Positions 14,843 through 22,311 of a stretch of 27,250 nt of DNA are shown in pieces. Source of the stretch: JAYRGC01 sp041908065 (GTDB taxonomy: Bacteria; Pseudomonadota; Alphaproteobacteria; UBA9219); NCBI GenBank assembly GCA_041908065.1, contig JAYRGC010000049.1, positions 1 through 27,250 of the forward strand. Reading direction: 5' to 3'. The position numbers were made by a program, and so were the translations under genes. Below the pieces are notes generated by a model. The model did not search any database and was not told the DNA's origin. It was given only the letters and a program-made list of their open reading frames with translations. Within the stretch, counting starts at the first letter, position 1, and the number at the start of each line of letters is the position of its first letter.

Positions 14843-16347
14843 GCGATGTTTCCTTGCTCAGGTACAGTGATTCCGCCGTAGCCGTCCAACGCCATGAACG
14901 AGCTGGCGGCAGTCTCGTTCGTTTCTATGAAATCTCCGCGCAGATGCGCGCCTCGGCTCTCTTCCCGCCGCAACGCCATGGAAGCGATCATGAAAGCCGC
15001 CAACGCCATGTCGGAAGCGGCGGCCATCGGGCGCAACGCATCGACCGCTTGGCGAAGCCCCGAGGCGTCGCGCACCAGCCCGACGTTCTGCGACATTGTA
15101 TCGCGGATGAGTTGCCGATTTTCTTTGGAGTTTTCGGGTTCGGGGAGTGATGCGCGATTGGCTGAGGTTTTCCTCCATTCGCCGAAATCGGAGCGAGAGA
15201 TTTTTTCGCCGATCCTTATTCCGAACACCGCCGCTTCCAACAGCGAGTTGCTGGCCAAACGATTGGCTCCATGCAGCCCCGTCGCCGCCGCTTCTCCGCA
15301 AGCCCACAACCCGCGCACTGCGCTGCGCCCCCATTCGTCCACTTCCACTCCGCCCATGTGGTAATGCGCGGCGGGTCGCACGGGTATGGGCTGGCTGGCG
15401 GGATCTACGCCTGCGGCCAGACAAGCGGCGGTGACGGAGGGAAAGCGAGAGGAAAAAGCGGGAATGCCGCGCGCGTCCAAAAACACCGCGCCGCTTTTCA
15501 TTTCCTCCCATATCGCTCTGGCCACTATGTCGCGGGCGGCCAGTTCCGCCCCTTTGACGTTCGCCATGAACCTCTCGCCGCGAGAATTGAGCAAAACCGC
15601 TCCTTCGCCGCGCACCGCCTCGCTGACTAAAGGCAAAGGATCGCTGTCCGCGGCCAATGCCGTGGGATGGAACTGCATGAACTCCAGATCGCGCAACGTG
15701 GCTCCGGCGCGGGCGGCCAAGGCCAGCCCGCTGCCCCACGAGGTGGAAGGATTGGTGGTGTCCTCCCACAACGCCCCCGCGCCGCCGGTGCACAGTATGA
15801 CGTTTTCGGCGGCGATGCTCCGTTTTTGCCCCGCGTGGATGAACTCCACTTTCCGAACCGCTCCGTCTTGCGCCGCGATGTCCGTGGCGTCGGCATCCTT
15901 TATCAACGTGATGGAAGGACAGCCTTTAGCCCGCCCCACTAACGCCTTTATGATGAACGCTCCGGTGCTGTCGCCTCCGGCATGGACTATGCGGCGACGG
16001 CTGTGCGCCCCCTCCAGCCCCAAAGCCAACCGCCCGTCCGCTTCGCGGTCGAATTTCACCCCCCACGATTCCAGCCGCGCCACGGCGGCGGCGGCCTCTT
16101 GGGTGACGATCCCGACAGTGGTCGCGTCGCAAAGCCCCGCTCCGGCGGCCAAGGTGTCGGCGGCGTGAAGCGCGGGAGTGTCGTCGTCGCCCATCGCCGC
16201 CGCCAATCCCCCCTGCGCCAGCGAGCTGCTGGTGGAGGCGGTTCTTTCCTCTCGCCGCGCCAAAACGACCACGGGGGCGGGAGCCATTGCCAACGCCACG
16301 CACAATCCGGCCAAACCGCCGCCTATGATGATAGCGGGGGATTTCAC
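14839..16347 (-). CDS. nadB: L-aspartate oxidase
   Basis: NadB is a flavoprotein that oxidises L-aspartate to iminoaspartate, which NadA uses. I place the start at GTG 16347, overlapping the nadA stop as GTGA, giving 502 residues. The open frame continues 5' inside nadA, but that part reads as antisense-like Arg/Gly sequence and is rejected. The product begins MKSPAIIIGGGLAGLC, a dinucleotide-binding loop, then SSLAQGGLAAAMG (41-53), GGAGALWEDTTNPSTSWG, FMQFHPTAL, and the NadB/SdhA-type HYHMGGVEVDEWGRSAVRGL and GANRLASNSLLEA. A C-terminal helical domain ends near the nadC overlap. It is paralogous to SdhA at 24476-26266. Confidence 0.96.
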   Translation of the reverse strand: MKSPAIIIGGGLAGLCVALAMAPAPVVVLARREERTASTSSSLAQGGLAAAMGDDDTPALHAADTLAAGAGLCDATTVGIVTQEAAAAVARLESWGVKFDREADGRLALGLEGAHSRRRIVHAGGDSTGAFIIKALVGRAKGCPSITLIKDADATDIAAQDGAVRKVEFIHAGQKRSIAAENVILCTGGAGALWEDTTNPSTSWGSGLALAARAGATLRDLEFMQFHPTALAADSDPLPLVSEAVRGEGAVLLNSRGERFMANVKGAELAARDIVARAIWEEMKSGAVFLDARGIPAFSSRFPSVTAACLAAGVDPASQPIPVRPAAHYHMGGVEVDEWGRSAVRGLWACGEAAATGLHGANRLASNSLLEAAVFGIRIGEKISRSDFGEWRKTSANRASLPEPENSKENRQLIRDTMSQNVGLVRDASGLRQAVDALRPMAAASDMALAAFMIASMALRREESRGAHLRGDFIETNETAASSFMALDGYGGITVPEQGNIA

Positions 16348-17387
16348 TTGACCGCCAGCATTCTCTCGACGGCGGCGCGGGCGCGGACGGCGAGGGTTTC
16401 CGGTATGGACACTTCGTGCGTCAGGGTCTCCAGCGCATGACGGATGTTCTTCAGGGTTATCCGCTTCATATGCGGGCACATCCGGCAGGGGCGGACGAAT
16501 TCGGTCTCGGGATGCTGCGCCGCCACGTTGTCGCTCATCGAGCATTCGGTGACCAACAGGGCGCGGGGAGGGCGGTTGGCCTCGATCCACTCGCTCATCC
16601 TTGCGGTTGATCCGGAGAAATCGGCCTCGGCCACGACCTCGGGGGGGCATTCGGGATGCGCCAGCACCGCCACGCCGGAGTTCTGTTCGCGCCATGCGCG
16701 GATCTCCGCCGCCGTGAAAAGCTCGTGCACTTCGCAGCGTCCCCGCCACGGGATTATCCTGACGGAGGTTTCCGCCGCCACGTTGATCGCCAGATACTCG
16801 TCGGGAAGCATGATGACGGCGGGAACGTTCAGCGATTCCACTATTTTCTTGGCGTTGCCGGACGTGCAGCAAATGTCGCATTCGGCCTTCACGGCGGCGG
16901 AGGTGTTGACATAGGCCACCACCGGAACGTTCGGATATTCGCGCCGCAGCTCCCGCACGTCCTCGGGCGTCACGGATTCCGCCAGAGAGCATCCGGCGGC
17001 GGTATCCGGCATAAGAACCTTGCGCGAAGGGTTGAGCAGCTTGGCGGTTTCGGCCATGAAATGCACGCCCGCCAGCACGATGACCTCGGCTGTCGTCGTG
17101 GACGCTTCCCGCGCCAGAGCCAGCGAGTCTCCGGTTATGTCGGCCACGCCGTGGAATATCTCGGGGGTTTGATAGTTGTGGGCTAAAACGATGGCGTTGC
17201 GCTCGCGCTTCAGCCGCTTTATCGCCAAAACGTCGTCGGCGAAGGTCGCCCATTCCGCCGGAGGGATCACGCGGCTGACCCGCGCATATTCGTCCCTAGT
17301 GGCCGCTATGGCCTCGGAAACGCTTGCGGAAGATGGAGCAGGGGAGGGAGATCCGGAACCGGAGCCAGCAAAAGCCGCGCAATCCAT
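16344..17387 (-). CDS. nadA: Quinolinate synthase A
   Basis: NadA condenses iminoaspartate with dihydroxyacetone phosphate to form quinolinate, using an oxygen-sensitive [4Fe-4S] cluster. In 347 residues, LAHNYQTPEI (68-77), GDSLALAREA (86-95), MPDTAAGCSLAE (126-137), AHPECPPEV (243-251) and CRMCPHMK (301-308) are visible. By spacing relative to structurally known NadA proteins, the probable cluster cysteines are 133, 218 (WRGRCEVHE) and 304; that assignment is inference. Residues 1-25 are a low-complexity Ser/Pro/Ala leader not seen in most homologs. It is the first gene of nadABC, 48 bases downstream of a near-consensus promoter -10 box. Confidence 0.96.
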   Translation of the reverse strand: MDCAAFAGSGSGSPSPAPSSASVSEAIAATRDEYARVSRVIPPAEWATFADDVLAIKRLKRERNAIVLAHNYQTPEIFHGVADITGDSLALAREASTTTAEVIVLAGVHFMAETAKLLNPSRKVLMPDTAAGCSLAESVTPEDVRELRREYPNVPVVAYVNTSAAVKAECDICCTSGNAKKIVESLNVPAVIMLPDEYLAINVAAETSVRIIPWRGRCEVHELFTAAEIRAWREQNSGVAVLAHPECPPEVVAEADFSGSTARMSEWIEANRPPRALLVTECSMSDNVAAQHPETEFVRPCRMCPHMKRITLKNIRHALETLTHEVSIPETLAVRARAAVERMLAVK

Positions 17388-17435
17388 GAAGCTCTCCCCG
17401 CGCTTTCAGCCGCGCCGTTCGCAGCCTGTCGGGAT

Positions 17436-17464
17436 ATATAATCGTATTGAGCATAAATTGTCAA
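17436..17464 (-). promoter_or_regulatory. Sigma-70-type promoter for nadABC
   Basis: On the minus strand a perfect TTGACA (17459-17464) and TTATAT (17436-17441) are separated by exactly 17 bases. Transcription would start near 17429, giving a leader of about 40 bases before the nadA ATG. This is the best promoter match I see in the window. No clear operator palindrome is visible, so regulation by an NAD-responsive repressor cannot be claimed. Confidence 0.72.
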
Positions 17465-17496
17465 AGACGTAGACTCGAGCATCCTAGGATTTGATC

Positions 17497-17731
17497 CTCA
17501 CGCAAAACGGGTGGGAAAAAGAGCCGTCATTGCGAGCCGCCCCTTGGTGGCGAAGCAATCCAGAGCAATGGAGCAACGGCACTGGATTGCTTCGCCGCCT
17601 GACAGCGTTTAACGCTATCCAAAGCAAAGGGTGGCGGCTCGCAATGACGACCTTTGGCTGTAACCTCGCAATGACGGCACTTAATGCTGCGGTTGGCTGC
17701 AAAATTACCCACCTGTTTTGGGTGAGAGCCC
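17497..17731. repeat. Compound palindromic repeat, copy B
   Basis: This relative of copy A lies in reverse orientation. Inner arms CCGTCATTGCGAGCCGCC (17524-17541) and GGCGGCTCGCAATGACG (17633-17649) enclose a shorter hairpin (GGCGAAGCAATCCAG with CTGGATTGCTTCGCC) and a decayed GACAGCGTTTAACGCTATC on the right side. The right outer end TTGGCTGCAAAATTACCCAC followed by CTGTTTTGGGTGAGAGCC is intact; the left outer end (CGCAAAACGGGTGGG, 17500-17514) lacks about 25 bases of the arm. It fills much of the 444-base gap between the nadA and chemoreceptor genes, which holds no gene. Confidence 0.82.
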
Positions 17732-17736
17732 CGATT

Positions 17737-17783
17737 TTTTTCTCCAACCCTTTCGTTTCGCCGCAACGCCGCTTGTTTCCTTT
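17737..17783 (-). pseudogene. Possible mazG 3'-end remnant
   Basis: TTTTTCTCCAACCCTTTCG is identical to the last codons of mazG at 20444-20462, and similarity continues with mismatches through a TTTCCT block. Translated on the minus strand it reads CGETKGLEKK against MazG DEAKGLEKN. Only about 45 bases are involved, and there is no start or function. It abuts the end of repeat copy B, which may mark an old duplication or rearrangement. Chance similarity is not fully excluded. Confidence 0.35.
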
Positions 17784-17831
17784 TGGCGGCGACACGACTA
17801 AATCGAATATTTCAGCGAGCAGGAAAATCGA

Positions 17832-19718
17832 TCAAGTTCTGACCGTGCTTAGGAAATCGTCCACGATCTTGTGCATTTGCTCCGACTTCATGGAAAGCTC
17901 TCGGGCGGCTGTGTGCACTTCACCGGCGGCTTCACCGACTTCCACTGTTATCTCTTTGACCTCGCTGATCTTGTTTTGCGCGCTGGTCGCGTGCCCCGTA
18001 GCCTGATTTATATTGGAAACAATGGTTCTATTGGCTTGTACTTGATGATCCATGGACACGGTTATGGATTCGACGTTGCGGTTCACGTTCGATATTATGT
18101 CGCCGATACGGGCGATCGCATCCACTACATTTCCCGTTGTTGCTTGCATGGACTTGATCTGCTCCGAGATAGTCTTGGTCGCGCCGTTGGTCTGATTAGC
18201 GAGGCTCTTGACCTCGTTAGCCACTACGGCAAAACCTTTTCCAGCCTCTCCAGCCCTTGCCGCTTCTATCGTGGCGTTAAGCGCGAGCAAGCTGGTTTGC
18301 GCCGCGACGCCACGGATCAATTCGACTACTCCATCGATGTTTTTCGCCGATTCCGAAAGGGCGGAGACCTTGGAATTGGTATCCTGAGCGATGCTTACCG
18401 CTTCCTTGCTCAATTGCGCCGCGTCTCCAACTTGTTTGCCTATTTCGTTTATGGTGGAGGAAAGGCTGTTTCCGGCCTCGGCAATGGAGTGGACATTGCT
18501 TGCGGTGTTTTCGGTAACTACTCCGGCGTCGTTGGCCGCCGCAGAAGATCTGTTGGCCAAATTGCTCACGCTTTCGGCGTTTGACGTCAACTGCGTGGCG
18601 GCGGACGCCACAGTTTGTACTATCTTTCCTATGTTATCTTCGAATTTCGAGGCCATTTCGTTGATGCTTCGTTTTCGTTCTTTTTCCGCTTCCAGACGTA
18701 TGGATTCTTCGCGATGTTTTTGTTTGGCGTCGGCTTCTATTTTTTCACGCGCATTGTCCCTGAAAATCCCAACGGCAACGGCCATCTGGCCGATTTCGTC
18801 CTTGCGTTGCGTGTTTATCTCTATTTCCAAATCCCCATTGGAAAGGGCGATCATGTTTTGTTGTAAACGACGCAAGGGTAATAGACTGAGATGCAGAAAC
18901 ATAAAACTCAGCAACGCGGAAATCATTACCCCTCCGCAAAGCCCCCACATGACCATGTTTTTATAATTGTCTTCCATGACAAACAAATCGGTATAGTTTT
19001 TCTTTGTCACGATATGACCGACTATTTGATCCATAAACCCTTTGATCGGAGTGGCCGAAATCTCAAACCTTTCCGATCCTTCAAGCACCCTATAAATGGA
19101 ATCATGGGCATTGGCGGCGGATGGGGGATTGTTATCTATTGAAACCGTCGCCCCAAGATAGTTGCCGGACTGTTCCAGCAACGGCTCTATGTTGGATAGA
19201 TAGATGGAAACCGCCACCGGTTGCGCCCTAAAGAACACAGGAAAGGCGTAAGCCAGAACCACGCTGCCGTCGGCCATCTTTATAAACCCCTGTTGGGCTT
19301 TCTTTTCTTCGGCGACGGAGCGAACTATGTCTGTTGATGCAAGTTTGATGGATCCATCTTCGGATTGAGCCGCTATTTCTTCGGTATCCAGTTTATACAC
19401 CCCGACACGCTGCGCTATTTTACCGCCTACGAGCCGATTATAAATGTATTGCAAAGCGTCCTTGACTGCGGCGTGGTCGCCGGCTTGCAGGGCGTTGGTT
19501 ATGGTTGAATTGCGGGTGATTTCTGTTACGGCCAACGCCATCTTGCCTATGTGCGCGTCGCTTACCTGTTTCCAAACGACGGTATCGCGAGTCTGCACGC
19601 TGGCGCTATATCGTTTCTCGGTTAAATCCAGCAACAGCTTGCCGCCGCCGATTATTCCGCCGCTAAGCAACAGGATAAGCGCGACCACGAAAACGGTGAG
19701 TTTAAGTTTGAGGGACAA
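17832..19718 (-). CDS. Methyl-accepting chemotaxis protein with periplasmic sensor domain
   Basis: This transmembrane chemoreceptor of 628 residues should signal through CheW/CheA. TM1 is about 8-30, a periplasmic sensor (about 31-255, Cache-like in length and in FPVFFRAQPVAVSIYLSNI) follows, and TM2 is 256-278. HAMP is about 279-332 (PLRRLQQNM...GDLEIE...DEIGQMA). The signalling domain spans 360-628 with the hairpin-tip signature VAAQTSLLALNATIEAARAG (471-490) and GKGFAVVANEVKSLA. No C-terminal CheR-tether pentapeptide is present. The start is TTG, supported by GGAGG 8 bases upstream. The ligand is not predictable. It follows the rhodanese terminator, so it probably has its own promoter. Confidence 0.95.
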   Translation of the reverse strand: MSLKLKLTVFVVALILLLSGGIIGGGKLLLDLTEKRYSASVQTRDTVVWKQVSDAHIGKMALAVTEITRNSTITNALQAGDHAAVKDALQYIYNRLVGGKIAQRVGVYKLDTEEIAAQSEDGSIKLASTDIVRSVAEEKKAQQGFIKMADGSVVLAYAFPVFFRAQPVAVSIYLSNIEPLLEQSGNYLGATVSIDNNPPSAANAHDSIYRVLEGSERFEISATPIKGFMDQIVGHIVTKKNYTDLFVMEDNYKNMVMWGLCGGVMISALLSFMFLHLSLLPLRRLQQNMIALSNGDLEIEINTQRKDEIGQMAVAVGIFRDNAREKIEADAKQKHREESIRLEAEKERKRSINEMASKFEDNIGKIVQTVASAATQLTSNAESVSNLANRSSAAANDAGVVTENTASNVHSIAEAGNSLSSTINEIGKQVGDAAQLSKEAVSIAQDTNSKVSALSESAKNIDGVVELIRGVAAQTSLLALNATIEAARAGEAGKGFAVVANEVKSLANQTNGATKTISEQIKSMQATTGNVVDAIARIGDIISNVNRNVESITVSMDHQVQANRTIVSNINQATGHATSAQNKISEVKEITVEVGEAAGEVHTAARELSMKSEQMHKIVDDFLSTVRT

Positions 19719-19827
19719 AACGCGATCCTCCGGTTCGGAAGTAGAGAATGAATGGGAGGGGAGTGGGGGAGAATGGAATGGAGATCAGAGAGATCCAAAG
19801 GATATAAAACAAAAAAGCAAAAGTGAA

Positions 19828-19865
19828 GGGGGATGATGGAAATTATCCTTCACCCCCCTTTTTTT
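19828..19865 (-). terminator. Likely intrinsic terminator after the rhodanese gene
   Basis: A hairpin (GGGGG-A-TGA-T-GGA, loop AATTA, TCC-T-TCA-CCCCC; 19828-19857) lies about 20 bases beyond the rhodanese stop. Read on the minus strand the stem is followed by a T-rich run (TTCACTTTTGCTTTTTTG). On the plus strand it is followed by seven T, so it could work both ways. Confidence 0.6.
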
Positions 19866-19877
19866 ATGACTACAACC

Positions 19878-20303
19878 TCACTCTACCGGATATCCGGCGT
19901 CCTTCCACCCCGGGAATCCTTCGCGCAGGTAGTGCATCTTGGTATACCCGAAGCCTTTCATTTTTCCGATCGCTTCGGCAGAGCGCAGGCATTTAACGCC
20001 GTTGCAATAGATGACTACATCCTTATCCGCTGCTACTCCGGCTGCGGCGATGGCTTCCTTGGTGAAAGCTGGCATCTTCACATCCAGATGCACCGCCCCG
20101 GGAATGCGGCCTTGATTCCACGCCGCATCGTCGCGCACGTCGAGAAAGGCGGAGCCTTTGTCAAAAAGGGCTTTGGCTTGGGCTGGAGTTGCCAGTTCTG
20201 AGCCGCTCACCGACATTGGCGCGTCTTCCGCAAACGCGGGTTGAGCCATCAACATGCTAAAAGACAAGGCTAACGCGGCCAACGTGGTTTTTATATTCAG
20301 CAT
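19878..20303 (-). CDS. Exported single-domain rhodanese
   Basis: The 141-residue protein has a clear signal peptide (MLNIKTTLAALALSFSMLMA then QPAFA, cleavage likely after residue 25), so it is probably periplasmic. The rhodanese fold shows FLDVRDDAAWNQGRIPGAVHL (53-73) and the active loop YCNGVKC (99-105) with Cys100 as the sulfur-accepting residue; Cys105 is a second thiol in the loop. The C-terminal REGFPGWKDAGYPVE (127-141) is typical. Such proteins carry persulfide sulfur, but the partner here is unknown. A GAGGTG ribosome site lies 4 bases before the ATG. A terminator follows. Confidence 0.92.
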   Translation of the reverse strand: MLNIKTTLAALALSFSMLMAQPAFAEDAPMSVSGSELATPAQAKALFDKGSAFLDVRDDAAWNQGRIPGAVHLDVKMPAFTKEAIAAAGVAADKDVVIYCNGVKCLRSAEAIGKMKGFGYTKMHYLREGFPGWKDAGYPVE

Positions 20304-20347
20304 AACGCACCTCGGTTATTGGGGGTTGATAGGAAATTGGACACATA

Positions 20348-20365
20348 GTGGCGCATAAACGCCAC
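20348..20365. other. Small hairpin between mazG and the rhodanese gene
   Basis: A perfect 6-bp stem GTGGCG/CGCCAC with a 6-base loop lies 45 bases before the rhodanese start. There is no T-run, so termination of mazG transcripts is doubtful; an operator or a chance hairpin is equally possible. Confidence 0.3.
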
Positions 20366-20433
20366 ATTAATGATTAAAAGATACTGACTAATTAAACGTT
20401 AACTACACGCCGGATCGATAGCCGTTTAGGGCA

Positions 20434-21252
20434 TTAACGCGAATTTTTCTCCAACCCTTTCGCTTCGTCCCACAATGCGTTCATTTCCTCGATAGAGGAA
20501 TCCGCCAAACGCTTTTCCTGCGCGGCTAGGCGAGTTTCCATATGTCGGAACCTGCGCTCGAACTTGCGGTTGGCGCGGCGCAGTGCGGTTTCGGGATCTA
20601 CCTTCAGGCTACGGGCAAGGCCTATGGCGACGAACAGCAAATCCCCCACTTCGTCCTCGACCTTATCTTGATCGCGATCTTCGCCAGATCGAGGGGTTGC
20701 TTCGGCTTCCACTTCGGCCATTTCTTCGCGCAATTTGTCCATCACCTGCCTATAATCGCTCCAATCGAACCCTACCCGTCCGGCGCGTTGTTGCAGTTTG
20801 AAGGAACGAGCCATGGCGGGCAGCGCGGCGGCAATGCCGTCCAGCGCGCTGACCGGAGAAATGGACGTTTCGGCGCGTTTGGCCGCCTTGCCGGCTTCCC
20901 AAGCGTCTAAAACCGCCTCCGACGATTTCAGGCCTCCGGCCTTTTCCCCGAAAACATGGGGATGCCGTTCCACCAGCTTGTCGGACAGGCGGTCGGCTAT
21001 GGCGTCGAAATCGAACAAACCCTTTTCCCGCCCCATCTGGGCGTGGAACACGACCTGCATCAGCAAATCGCCCAGTTCCTCGCGCACGGCGGCCATGTCG
21101 CCGCTTTCGATGGCATCCACGACCTCGTAGGCCTCTTCCACCGCGCAGTTGGCGATGCTGTTGAAATCTTGCTTTATGTCCCACGGGCAACCGGTTGCCG
21201 GATCTCGTAAATCCGCCATTATCTTCAACAACCTTTCCAACGACTTGGACAT
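20434..21252 (-). CDS. mazG: Nucleoside triphosphate pyrophosphohydrolase MazG
   Basis: MazG hydrolyses NTPs and dNTPs to the monophosphate and pyrophosphate, limiting damaged or signalling nucleotides. The 272 residues contain two tandem MazG domains. The first has GCPWDIKQ (21-28), EE-x2-E (39-43) and EELGDLL (58-64) for magnesium binding, then HPHVFGE (97-103). The second has REEMAEVE (175-182) and EVGDLLF (201-207). All acidic ligands are present in both, so neither domain looks degenerate. It is a single gene with gaps on both sides, divergent from the tRNA. A short copy of its 3' end may persist at 17737-17783. Confidence 0.96.
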   Translation of the reverse strand: MSKSLERLLKIMADLRDPATGCPWDIKQDFNSIANCAVEEAYEVVDAIESGDMAAVREELGDLLMQVVFHAQMGREKGLFDFDAIADRLSDKLVERHPHVFGEKAGGLKSSEAVLDAWEAGKAAKRAETSISPVSALDGIAAALPAMARSFKLQQRAGRVGFDWSDYRQVMDKLREEMAEVEAEATPRSGEDRDQDKVEDEVGDLLFVAIGLARSLKVDPETALRRANRKFERRFRHMETRLAAQEKRLADSSIEEMNALWDEAKGLEKNSR

Positions 21253-21401
21253 CCTATTTCTCCGCTCCTATGGTTAACGTTTGCCATTGAAGGCTAACTT
21301 TAGGGAAGATGTAGCATATTTTAAATGCGCTCTAGCCCTAGGGATGGTTTTCTTTTATGGTGTCGCTCGCTTCTCCTTGGACGCAATAGCTAGGCGCGAA
21401 A

Positions 21402-21478
21402 GGACCCGTAGCTCAGCTGGATAGAGTGTTGCCCTCCGAAGGCAAAGGTCACGCGTTCGAATCGCGTCGGGTCCGCCA
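21402..21478 (+). tRNA. tRNA-Arg, anticodon CCG
   Basis: The 77-base cloverleaf folds completely: acceptor GGACCCG/CGGGTCC, D stem GCTC/GAGT, anticodon stem TTGCC/GGCAA with loop CTCCGAA (anticodon CCG, reading CGG), T stem ACGCG/CGCGT with loop TTCGAAT, discriminator G and an encoded CCA. It is convergent with murU, whose stop is 28 bases away. The strong T-loop and perfect stems leave little doubt. Confidence 0.97.
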
Positions 21479-21506
21479 TGGAACAAAACGCGCGGCGGTT
21501 TGGAAG

Positions 21507-22271
21507 TTAAGGATATTTCCAGCCGCGTCCGCTTTCTAACGACGAGTTGGCTTTTACCAGGTCCTCCGGCGTTCCGACGTGATAGCACGATCCTTCGTGG
21601 CTGACGCCGTAAAGCCTTCCCGCCGCCTCGAGGTCGTTCCATATCGCGTTGCTGGAAAAAACTTTTCCGTATTTTTCGGCGCGGAAAAGCTCCGGCTTGA
21701 CTATCTGCGCCGACACGAACACGTGCGAACGCGGGAAAGGCGCGTCTTTGCGCCACAGCCTGCCGTCTTTCTCCTGCATGAAATCGCCTTTGCCGGAAAA
21801 CCCCAAAGCCTTGCCGATAGGCATGACCAGCAACAGAGCGTCCATGCGTTCGGGATCCCACGCCTCGGCCATGCGCCGCAACGACGGAAGGGCGGGGGAA
21901 GGGGCATCGAACCACGGAAGATCGGAATTCAGGACGAAAAATGGCCGATCGCCGACGTCAAGCAGCGCGAGCGCGTTCTTGACGCCGCCGCCGGTGTCCA
22001 GCAATTCGGTTTCCTGCGAAACGGCGATTTTTATGTCGCCGCGCTTGGCCGAGTGCGCTTCTATCTGTTCGGCCAGCCAAAAAGCGTTGACGACGACGCG
22101 GCGCGCCCCGACTTCTTTCAGCCGATCAATGGCGTGATCCAACATGGCCTTGCCGCCGACTTCCAACAGTGGCTTGGGGCGCGTAAGCGACAAAGGCCGC
22201 ATCCGCATCCCCATTCCCGCCGCCAGCACCATGGCCGTGTCGGAAATTTTTTCGTTTATGCTCGTCTGCAT
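21507..22271 (-). CDS. murU: MurNAc-1-phosphate uridylyltransferase-like nucleotidyltransferase
   Basis: The 254-residue protein is a sugar-1-phosphate nucleotidyltransferase: VLAAGMGMRMRPLSLTRPK (15-33) is the nucleotide-binding loop, followed by PLLEVGGKAMLDHAIDRL (34-51) and a metal-binding NSDLPW near 114-119. By family alone it could use several sugars, but it directly follows an AmgK-type kinase, the standard arrangement for MurU, which makes UDP-MurNAc from MurNAc-1-phosphate in peptidoglycan recycling. The gap from that gene is 40 bases, so they are probably cotranscribed. Substrate assignment is inferred from context. The ATG is preceded by a weak AAGAGA ribosome site. Confidence 0.85.
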   Translation of the reverse strand: MQTSINEKISDTAMVLAAGMGMRMRPLSLTRPKPLLEVGGKAMLDHAIDRLKEVGARRVVVNAFWLAEQIEAHSAKRGDIKIAVSQETELLDTGGGVKNALALLDVGDRPFFVLNSDLPWFDAPSPALPSLRRMAEAWDPERMDALLLVMPIGKALGFSGKGDFMQEKDGRLWRKDAPFPRSHVFVSAQIVKPELFRAEKYGKVFSSNAIWNDLEAAGRLYGVSHEGSCYHVGTPEDLVKANSSLESGRGWKYP

Positions 22272-22311
22272 GTTTTCGTCTCTTATATTGGCGTTACGAC
22301 CATTATTCAGA

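Noticed and set aside
16348..17253. About 300-codon N-terminal extension of nadB
   Set aside because: It lies wholly inside nadA in another frame and is Arg/Gly-rich without motifs. GTG 16347 gives a standard NadB N-terminus.
21355..21915. 186-codon minus-strand frame spanning the tRNA and murU
   Set aside because: It runs through the tRNA-Arg gene and overlaps murU in another frame. Its motif-like ending is translated tRNA sequence.
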